This document shows, piece after piece, positions 1 through 4,768 of a DNA stretch of 6,570 nucleotides. The notes below the pieces were generated by a model, which was not told the origin of the DNA, did not search any database, and saw only the letters and a program-made list of their open reading frames with translations. Every line of letters begins with the position of its first letter. The stretch's first letter is position 1. The DNA comes from JAICLL01 sp035252155 (GTDB taxonomy: Bacteria; Planctomycetota; Planctomycetia; Pirellulales; JAICIG01): contig DATFDL010000246.1 in the NCBI GenBank assembly GCA_035252155.1, forward strand, positions 1 through 6,570, written 5' to 3'. A program made the position numbers and the translations under genes.

Positions 1-70
1 TCACGGCGTCCGTCGCGGCGAACAGGCTGGCCGTAATTGCGAATCCACCTCACCGCGACGGATGCCGTGG
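1..70. repeat. Imperfect 17-bp inverted repeat downstream of the acyltransferase gene
   Basis: Positions 2-18 and 53-69 are inverted complements over 17 bp with a single mismatch (G8 opposite T63, which can still pair as G-U in RNA). The loop is 34 nt (19-52). The structure begins about 20 nt after the stop codon of the minus-strand acyltransferase gene, so it could form a hairpin at the 3' end of that transcript and act as a terminator or a block to exonucleases. No T-run is visible before the window edge, so a classical intrinsic terminator cannot be claimed. It has no GTAG foot like the repeats near 1.8 and 3.5 kb. The inverted repeat is seen directly; its function is inferred. Confidence 0.5.
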
Positions 71-90
71 CACCCCGCCCACCAAACCTG

Positions 91-1377
91 TCATTGTTGT
101 TGACCCGAGACGACCGGGGAAGAGGCGGGCGCCAGCGGAGCCGTGGCCAACGGGCTTGGATGCGGCGTGGGAACCGCGCCCATCGCTGGCGCCGCACGCG
201 ATCCAAAAACGATCTGCGGCCGCATCAAGAACCGGCGAACGTGGTCGGTCTGGGTTTCGGTCAGCCGCGAGAGAGCGTAGGCGTAGGCCAACACGGTCGC
301 CAGGATGCCCGAGACATAAAACACGTGCAACAAGTCGGCGGGCCAGGGAGCTTGATAGGTCCATAGCACCCAAGCGAACGCCAAAACGGGGAAATGAACA
401 ACGTAAAGCGTATACGAAAAGCCCGCCAGACACTGCGCGAGCCGCGCATAGCGCCCGCCGCGGTCGGGCTCGACACGATGCAGCAAGCAGTAGATCAAGC
501 TGGCGAAGGTCAGACCCAGCATTCCGTCGCGCAGCCGTCCATGGTTCAGCCAGTGCATGCCGATGGCGGCCAGCATTAGCAACAGCGGCGCTGCGGCCAA
601 CCAACTCGCGGTCCGGGACGCGCGTGGTCCTGCGAGCCAAGGGCAACGCGGCAAGAGACAAATGGCCGTGCCCATCAACCAGATGGCAAAGTAGCTGGCA
701 ATCTCGGTTCCTACCATCCAGGCCACGCCCGCCGCAAGCGCTAGATAGCCCGCGCGCGCGGACCAACTTGCGGTGCGTTGCCAGGCCAGCCACAGACAGG
801 GAAACAGTATGTAATACCACCATTCGTTGGCCAGGCTCCACAGCGAGCCGTTCGAGCCGAACGTCGGCGTGGCGATCGTTTGCAAGAAGAGCAAGTTGCC
901 GGCCAGCGCGCCGACGGTTGTATGCTCGCGGATTTGATTGGCCGAGACGATCTCTTCTGCGGCGGGCGCGGCGGGGGGCGGCGACTGGCCCAGAAACGCC
1001 ATCCCCGCCTGGTCCCAGGCGAGCGTGAGCAGCAACCCCGGCACCAGTACCACATACAGCCGCGAGGCCCGGTTGACCAGGTACTTGCGCCACGACCAAC
1101 GGCGCTCGGCGACGTCGCGGATGATCGAGCCTGAGATGAAAAACCCGCTGAGAACAAAAAACACGATCACGGCCGAGTGGCCGTAGCGGCCCAGCATGTC
1201 GAGCCCGCGGCGAAAGACCGTGGCCTGGGCGTCGTCGGCCACCGTGCCGAAAAACAAAATCTTGGCGTGGCAAACCAGCACGGCAATTGCCGCGATGCCG
1301 CGCAGCATGTCGAGATGGTTCGAGGCCTGGCTGCCGCGCACATCGTACAACGGGCGAGACGGCTGCGCGGCGGACAT
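91..1377 (-). CDS. Membrane-bound acyltransferase, acyltransferase-3 (OafA/YrhL-like) family
   Basis: A 428-residue polytopic membrane protein of the acyltransferase-3 family, whose members typically transfer acetyl or other acyl groups to surface polysaccharides, lipid A or other envelope glycans. The family hallmarks appear in order: LRGIAA at residues 25-30 with His37 in the first membrane segment; FFVLSGFFIS at 73-82; a basic cytoplasmic segment with KYLVNRASRLY at 98-108; SLWSLANEWWYYILFP at 178-193; and SYTLYVVHFP at 321-330. About ten hydrophobic segments are visible, and the length is normal for the core domain. There is no SGNH extension. Instead the C-terminus (about 390-428) is a Pro/Ala/Ser-rich low-complexity tail. 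The ATG start has a weak AGGTG upstream. It is separated by 113 nt from the upstream secreted-protein gene and probably has its own promoter. The natural acceptor cannot be told from the sequence; the family call is firm. Confidence 0.93.
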   Translation of the reverse strand: MSAAQPSRPLYDVRGSQASNHLDMLRGIAAIAVLVCHAKILFFGTVADDAQATVFRRGLDMLGRYGHSAVIVFFVLSGFFISGSIIRDVAERRWSWRKYLVNRASRLYVVLVPGLLLTLAWDQAGMAFLGQSPPPAAPAAEEIVSANQIREHTTVGALAGNLLFLQTIATPTFGSNGSLWSLANEWWYYILFPCLWLAWQRTASWSARAGYLALAAGVAWMVGTEIASYFAIWLMGTAICLLPRCPWLAGPRASRTASWLAAAPLLLMLAAIGMHWLNHGRLRDGMLGLTFASLIYCLLHRVEPDRGGRYARLAQCLAGFSYTLYVVHFPVLAFAWVLWTYQAPWPADLLHVFYVSGILATVLAYAYALSRLTETQTDHVRRFLMRPQIVFGSRAAPAMGAVPTPHPSPLATAPLAPASSPVVSGQQQ

Positions 1378-1490
1378 CGAAGCACCTGAACGAAAAAACC
1401 GCGCTGGAACAAGGCCCTCGGCGTGAAGACCACCTGTCCTAGGCGCGGTTATTTAAGAGTTTAGGCAAGCCGCGAAAAAACGCAACCGTG

Positions 1491-1790
1491 CTACCAGCCG
1501 CGAACTCGAACCGTACTGCGGTAAAACGGCCCGCGGACGCGATAGCGCTCGCGATAACCATAAACACGCGGCAGAGGCGCCAGCGGCGCGGCGCCGAATA
1601 CATATCCGGGAGTGAAACGCACGACCGGCGTCGCGTAGTAGCCGACCACCGGGACCGGCGGAGCGACCACCACCGGAGCCGGCCCTATCACGGCTGGCGC
1701 GGGATACCAGGCCGCCACCACCTGGGCGTGGGCCGAGGAAGCAGCGAGCAGGACAACTAATACGACTACAACGGCGAGTAAGCCTTTCAT
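1491..1790 (-). CDS. Small secreted basic Val/Pro/Tyr-rich protein, function unknown
   Basis: A 99-residue protein that I cannot assign to a named family. Residues 1-22 form a clear Sec signal peptide: Lys2, a long Val/Leu/Ala core, then SSAHA before the likely cleavage site ahead of Gln23. The mature part of about 77 residues is Pro/Val/Ala-rich in its first half (repeated PAPV, APPVPVV and similar strings). Its second half is Tyr/Arg-rich (about 75-99), ending in YRVRGPFYRSTVRVRGW. It contains nine Arg and one Glu and no Lys, Asp or Cys, so it should be strongly basic. The start is well supported by AAGGAG five nt upstream of the ATG. It lies 52 nt downstream of the DUF1080-ThuA gene on the same strand, with a palindromic repeat between them. 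Composition suggests an extended envelope-associated or polyanion-binding peptide; this is inference only. Confidence 0.8.
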   Translation of the reverse strand: MKGLLAVVVVLVVLLAASSAHAQVVAAWYPAPAVIGPAPVVVAPPVPVVGYYATPVVRFTPGYVFGAAPLAPLPRVYGYRERYRVRGPFYRSTVRVRGW

Positions 1791-1795
1791 CTCTA

Positions 1796-1809
1796 CTCCT
1801 TTTAAAAGG
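1796..1809 (-). promoter_or_regulatory. Strong Shine-Dalgarno overlapped by a 12-bp palindrome
   Basis: The minus strand reads AAGGAG at 1801-1796, with five nt to the ATG at 1790. This decides the start of the small secreted protein. The perfect palindrome CCTTTTAAAAGG at 1798-1809 overlaps the first four bases of this site. It could be an operator half-site pair or could partly hide the ribosome binding site by pairing, but it has no loop and may be chance in a short A/T-rich stretch. The ribosome binding site is solid; any regulatory role of the palindrome is speculative. Confidence 0.55.
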
Positions 1810-1811
1810 TA

Positions 1812-1842
1812 GGTTTCGTCAGGCTGGAAAGCCTGACCTACG
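1812..1842 (-). repeat. REP-like palindromic repeat, family A, copy 1
   Basis: On the minus strand this reads GTAG (1841-1838), then an 8-bp perfect stem GTCAGGCT / AGCCTGAC with loop TTCC, then GAAACC. The stem arms are 1830-1837 and 1818-1825 with loop 1826-1829. A second copy in the same orientation is at 3540-3571, identical apart from one inserted base. This copy starts one base past the stop codon of the DUF1080-ThuA gene (TAA at 1845-1843). A GTAG foot directly 5' of a hairpin is the hallmark of REP elements recognised by RAYT transposases. No T-run follows the stem, so mRNA 3'-end protection fits better than intrinsic termination. The repeat is seen directly; REP identity is inferred from architecture. 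Confidence 0.8.
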
Positions 1843-3339
1843 TTAGTCCTTCTTGTCCAAATTCTTCGCCAGCTCTTCGGGCGTCACTTCGCACTCGACG
1901 CCATTCGCTGGCACGTCGAGCTTGGCCACCCAGAACAACGCATTGAGCACCAGCTTGCGGAAATCGGGGTTGCCCCAGTTGCGGTGAAAGTGCCCGCCGG
2001 TAAAACCGAAGCCACGGCCGCCGTCAGGCCGCTGCGTCGTCCACGCGACGATCTCTTTGCGGCCGAGATGCTCTTTGGCCGCCGGCGTGCCGCGCGTCGA
2101 GTCGGGCGGAGTCGCCTCAAGAATCGGCGTCACCGCGCCCTCGCGAAAGCGCATGTTGTAGTACCACTCGTCGTTGATCTTGAAGGGCTTTACGCCGCGC
2201 GTCAGCGGGCTGTCGGGCAGTTGCTGAAAATCGGCGTCCCAGTGCGGATTGATCGAATAGCCCGTCTCGTAGTAGCCGCCGATCCACGCCAACAGTTCGG
2301 GCCCCCCTCGGTCCTTCGGCACTTCAACGGCGTAATGAGCACACGCCAGGCCCACGCCTTGGTGCATTAGCTCGCCCATGCGGCGCAGATGGTCGGGCTG
2401 GATCAGCGGGTGCCCGCCGCCGCCGTCCATATAGAGCAGCACGGCGTCGGCATTGTCGAACGCCGTGGAATCAGCCGGCCAGCCATTGTGATACTCAGCC
2501 GGCAGCACGACGTCGGGCATCTTGTCCAGGCAGTGCCGCAGCAGCGTCACGCCCGCGTTGAACTCGTGTTCTCCCTTGCCGTGGCTGCGCGAGCCCGCCA
2601 CCATCACGATTTTCTTCCGTCCGCCGGTGAGCTTGAGCCGCCGCAGCCGGATGTTTTTGAATTGCACGGTCATCGGCGGACCGGCGTGCAACTGCAAGGC
2701 CAGCACGCCGGTCATCTCGCGTTGCTCGCGGTCATCATCGGTCACGTCGCAGGTCTGTTTGCCGTTGATGAAGTGCCGCAGGTGGTTTCCCTCGGCGATG
2801 ATCACATAGTCGTTCCAGTCTTCTTTTTTGATCGCCTTTTGCAGCTCGGCCGAGTCGCCGACCGAGCCGGTTTTTTGCGACTTGTGGTCAGGCCCAATCG
2901 TCGTCTTGTCTCCGCGGCCAGCCAGAATGCCGCGGCCGCGCTCGTCGTAGAGAATGCCGGAATAATTATCGCCCGCTTCGAAATCGCCCTGGTAGCCGCC
3001 CACGACGTGGTTGCCCAGGTCGGCGCTGCGATATTGAATGCCCGAATTGCCGCCGACAATCCGGTACGTCAGTCGCAGCTCGAAATCGTCGACTTCGCCC
3101 TGCTGCCAGATGATGAATGTGTTGCCGTTGGTCGGGTTATCGGGCGTGGTGCGGCCGGTGATGGCGCCGTCTTGAACCGACCAGAACTTGGCGTCGCCAT
3201 CCCAGCCGTCGAGATTTTGGCCGTTGAAGATCGGCTTGAAGTCCGACTCGTCATCGGCCTGGGCCGCGGCGGCGAGCGAGACTGTTAGGGTAAGAGCAAG
3301 GCAGGTGCAAACTTGTGAGAGGCTTTGGAGGCGTGGCAT
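1843..3339 (-). CDS. Secreted DUF1080 (3-keto-disaccharide hydrolase-like) and ThuA-like fusion protein
   Basis: A 498-residue exported two-domain protein. Residues 1-28 are a signal peptide (MPRLQ, hydrophobic LALTLTVSLAAAA, cleavage after AQA). About 33-234 is a DUF1080/3-keto-disaccharide hydrolase domain, a concanavalin-like beta-sandwich, with FKPIFNGQNLDGW, WSVQDGAITG, FELRLTYRIVGGNSGIQYRS, GGYQGDFEAGDNYSGILYDERGRG and a final VQFKNIRLRRL. About 243-472 is a ThuA-like domain with a class I glutamine-amidotransferase-like fold, including KIVMVAGSRSHG, EHEFNAGVTLL, YMDGGGGH, GLACAHYAVE and GFGFTGGHFHRNW. The C-terminus has VTPEEL. Such proteins abound in planctomycetes and are linked to sugar or glycan catabolism; the exact substrate is unknown. 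An in-frame GTG at 3366 would add nine residues, but the ATG at 3339 gives a standard signal peptide and has AGAGAG upstream, so I prefer it. Confidence 0.92.
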   Translation of the reverse strand: MPRLQSLSQVCTCLALTLTVSLAAAAQADDESDFKPIFNGQNLDGWDGDAKFWSVQDGAITGRTTPDNPTNGNTFIIWQQGEVDDFELRLTYRIVGGNSGIQYRSADLGNHVVGGYQGDFEAGDNYSGILYDERGRGILAGRGDKTTIGPDHKSQKTGSVGDSAELQKAIKKEDWNDYVIIAEGNHLRHFINGKQTCDVTDDDREQREMTGVLALQLHAGPPMTVQFKNIRLRRLKLTGGRKKIVMVAGSRSHGKGEHEFNAGVTLLRHCLDKMPDVVLPAEYHNGWPADSTAFDNADAVLLYMDGGGGHPLIQPDHLRRMGELMHQGVGLACAHYAVEVPKDRGGPELLAWIGGYYETGYSINPHWDADFQQLPDSPLTRGVKPFKINDEWYYNMRFREGAVTPILEATPPDSTRGTPAAKEHLGRKEIVAWTTQRPDGGRGFGFTGGHFHRNWGNPDFRKLVLNALFWVAKLDVPANGVECEVTPEELAKNLDKKD

Positions 3340-3566
3340 GTTGGCGAACTCTCTGGGGCGTGTCACGGCGGGTCAAATTTAGGTTGCGTAGAAACGGTGA
3401 ACGATTCCTAACCTCTGTAGGGAACGCCCTCCGTGGCGTTCCGCGAGGGGCGAACCGACGTCGATCCAGACTTCATGGAACGCCACGGAGGGCGTTCCCT
3501 ACAGACATCGAAGGGATGACGATCGTTTTGTCTCTCAGCGGTTTCTGTCAGGCTGGAAAGCCTGAC
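3340..3566. other. Repeat-loaded intergenic region upstream of the DUF1080-ThuA gene
   Basis: This 227-nt gap lies between the TatD-like gene and the DUF1080-ThuA gene, both on the minus strand. It contains an inverted pair of family B repeats (3414-3505) and nearly all of a family A repeat (3540-3571). The repeat-free 3340-3413 must hold the promoter and leader of the DUF1080-ThuA gene if that gene has its own promoter. An A/T-rich TAAATTTGA stretch on the minus strand near 3375-3383 is the most promoter-like piece, but I cannot define boxes with confidence. No gene is supported here. Confidence 0.5.
3414..3505. repeat. BIME-like inverted pair of REP-like repeats, family B
   Basis: Two 29-nt arms (3414-3442 and 3477-3505) are perfect inverted complements separated by a 34-nt spacer. 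Each arm is itself a hairpin. On the plus strand the first arm has GTAG at 3417-3420, then stem GGAACGCC (3421-3428), loop CTCCGT and stem GGCGTTCC (3435-3442). The second arm carries the same unit on the minus strand, with GTAG at 3502-3499. Two hairpins each with an outward GTAG foot, placed head to head, is the arrangement of bacterial interspersed mosaic elements built from two REP sequences. No transposase gene lies in the window, so the pair would have been moved in trans. The palindromes are certain; the REP/BIME name rests on architecture. Confidence 0.82.
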
Positions 3567-3571
3567 CTACG
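3540..3571 (-). repeat. REP-like palindromic repeat, family A, copy 2
   Basis: This is the second copy of the repeat at 1812-1842 in the same orientation. It has CGTAG, then the same 8-bp stem and TTCC loop (arms 3559-3566 and 3547-3554, loop 3555-3558), then GAAACC after one extra base (3546). The GTAG occupies 3570-3567 on the minus strand, and its TAG is the stop codon of the TatD-like gene, so repeat and gene overlap by five bases. The first family B arm pair begins 34 nt away, so two unrelated repeat families are clustered in one gap. Confidence 0.8.
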
Positions 3572-4373
3572 GGGTAAACTGAAACCCTCGACTCTGACGG
3601 AAAAATTTTAGGGGATTCTCATAAACAACTTGGCGAATTAGCGACTCGGAGTGACCGCGCAGCCGCATGGCCAAAATAAAGTCGGGCACGGCCGTCGGCT
3701 TCGACGGTCCCCAATCGCCGGCCGAGTTAACCAGCAGCCGCTCGGCGCCGTACATCTCGACCATATCGACGGCCCGCTGTGGCGTGCATTTGCTCACCGG
3801 GTAAAGCGTCATGCCGGCCCAAAAGCCCGCTTCGAGCACCGGGCGAATGGTGTGCTCTTCGACGTGGTCGACGAGCACTCGGCCGCGGTCGATGCGACGG
3901 TCGTCACACAGCATGTCCAGAATCATCCGCGTCCCTTTGTATTTGTCTTCCAAATGGGGCGTGTGAATCAGAATCTGCTCGTTGCTCTTGGCGGCCAGGT
4001 CGAGGTGTTCGAGAAAGACGGTCGATTCGTTGCGGGTGTTTTTGTTCAGGCCGATCTCGCCGATGCCCAGCACGCCGGGCCGACCGAGAAACTCGGGAAT
4101 CATGGCGATCACTTCCCGCGAGAGCTTCACGTTCTCGGCTTCCTTGGCGTTGATGCACAGCCAGGTGTAATGCTGAATGCCATACCAGCCCGCCCGCTTG
4201 GGTTCAAACTCGGTGAGCTGCCGGAAGTAATCGCGAAAGCCATCGACGCTGCCTCGATCGAAGCCGGCCCAAAAAGCGGGCTCGCTGACGGCGCGGCAGC
4301 CCATCTTGGCCAACGTCTCGTAGTCGTCGGTGACGCGCGAGACCATGTGAATGTGCGGGTCGATGTAATCCAT
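3567..4373 (-). CDS. TatD-family metal-dependent hydrolase, EboB-like
   Basis: A 268-residue cytoplasmic TIM-barrel amidohydrolase of the TatD superfamily. All expected metal ligands can be placed: HxH at His7/His9 (DPHIHM), Glu106 (GIGEIGLN), His137 (LIHTPH), His170 (VLVDHVEEHT) and Asp220 (NSAGDWG). SRVTDDYETLAKMGCRAVSE, EPAFWAG, YPVSKCTPQRAV and VNSAGDWGPS resemble what I recall of EboB, the TatD-like member of the ebo clusters, more than the TatD DNase itself. Those clusters have been linked to export or precursor handling of secondary metabolites such as scytonemin. The other ebo genes (UbiA-like, dehydroquinate-synthase-like, EboE, EboF) are not in this window, so the role here is open. 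The ATG lies six nt after the stop of the 89-residue gene, with GGGGAT upstream, indicating translational coupling. The stop codon is supplied by a REP-like repeat. Confidence 0.88.
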   Translation of the reverse strand: MDYIDPHIHMVSRVTDDYETLAKMGCRAVSEPAFWAGFDRGSVDGFRDYFRQLTEFEPKRAGWYGIQHYTWLCINAKEAENVKLSREVIAMIPEFLGRPGVLGIGEIGLNKNTRNESTVFLEHLDLAAKSNEQILIHTPHLEDKYKGTRMILDMLCDDRRIDRGRVLVDHVEEHTIRPVLEAGFWAGMTLYPVSKCTPQRAVDMVEMYGAERLLVNSAGDWGPSKPTAVPDFILAMRLRGHSESLIRQVVYENPLKFFRQSRGFQFTP

Positions 4374-4379
4374 GGCCGC

Positions 4380-4646
4380 TTATCCCCGCTGGCGAAGCTC
4401 GAAGGTCTCGCGCCACTTGGCATCGAAGGCGAGCGAAAAAATCATCTGCACTCGCTCTGCCCGGTCCGGCTCGCCGCCGCTGAGCACTTCCAGCGCCTGC
4501 TCGATCTGCCCCAGGCGGGGGTCGGTCTCGATGTCGCCCGAGGCCCGGTCGATGCGGTCCAGTCCGGCGGCCAACTCCAACAGCTTGGCCCGCAGCTCAA
4601 GAAACTCGCGATCGAGCACCTGCGGCGCGGTCAGGGGAATCGGCAT
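4380..4646 (-). CDS. Small conserved-looking protein of unknown function, partner of the TatD-like hydrolase
   Basis: An 89-codon frame begins ATGATG. The second ATG (4646) is seven nt from GGAG at 4657-4654, against four nt for the first (4649), so I start at 4646, giving 88 residues. I do not recognise a family. The sequence has a PLTAPQVLDREFLELRAKLLELAAGLDRIDRA segment, then an acidic linker with GDIETDP, a second helix with RLGQIEQALEVLSG, and a C-terminal ERVQMIFSLAFDAKWRETFELRQRG. It is strongly predicted helical with heptad-like Leu spacing, has no signal peptide, membrane segment or Cys, and is probably cytoplasmic. Its stop is six nt before the ATG of the TatD-like gene, so the two are almost certainly co-expressed and may form a complex or act in one pathway. 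It does not look like EboA as I remember it. Confidence 0.78.
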   Translation of the reverse strand: MPIPLTAPQVLDREFLELRAKLLELAAGLDRIDRASGDIETDPRLGQIEQALEVLSGGEPDRAERVQMIFSLAFDAKWRETFELRQRG

Positions 4647-4649
4647 CAT

Positions 4650-4768
4650 CGGTCTCCGCGGAATAAAACGACCCTCTCAGTTTGAACGGAAAGACCGGTG
4701 AAATCAAGCCGCCGTTGCCCAAGCGACGATGAATAGGAAGTGGGTTACTCGGCTGCCGGAGCGAAGCG
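4650..4768. promoter_or_regulatory. Divergent intergenic region between the TatD-like operon and the HEAT-repeat gene
   Basis: This 119-nt stretch separates genes reading in opposite directions, so promoters for both must lie here or inside a neighbouring gene. Ribosome binding sites are visible at each end: GGAG on the minus strand at 4657-4654, and GGAG on the plus strand at 4758-4761, seven nt before the GTG at 4769. An A/T-rich TTTTATTCC on the minus strand (about 4669-4661) sits very close to the small gene. I cannot identify a convincing -35/-10 pair on either strand. Confidence 0.45.

Noticed and set aside
156..1028. 290-codon plus-strand frame and a 407-codon minus-strand frame (50-1273) over the acyltransferase gene
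   Set aside because: Both are very Arg-rich shadow translations. Only the 428-residue frame carries the acyltransferase-3 motifs and membrane segments.
1378..1490. Terminator or defined promoter in the gap between the secreted-protein and acyltransferase genes
   Set aside because: There is a run of six T on the minus strand and a TTGCGT/TAAACT pair with 16-nt spacing, but no strong stem precedes the T-run and the boxes are weak matches, so neither is reported as a feature.
1818..1837. Intrinsic transcription terminators at the family A hairpins
   Set aside because: The stems are perfect, but GAAACC rather than a U-run follows on the transcript side, so the standard signature is missing.
2389..3288. 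299-codon open frame on the plus strand opposite the DUF1080-ThuA gene
   Set aside because: Antisense shadow of a gene with two conserved domains; the His/Val-rich translation has no recognisable motif.
3651..4685. 344-codon open frame on the plus strand opposite the TatD-like operon
   Set aside because: It is antisense to two well-supported genes with recognisable motifs and tight operon spacing. Its translation shows no domain, and long open antisense frames are expected at this GC content.
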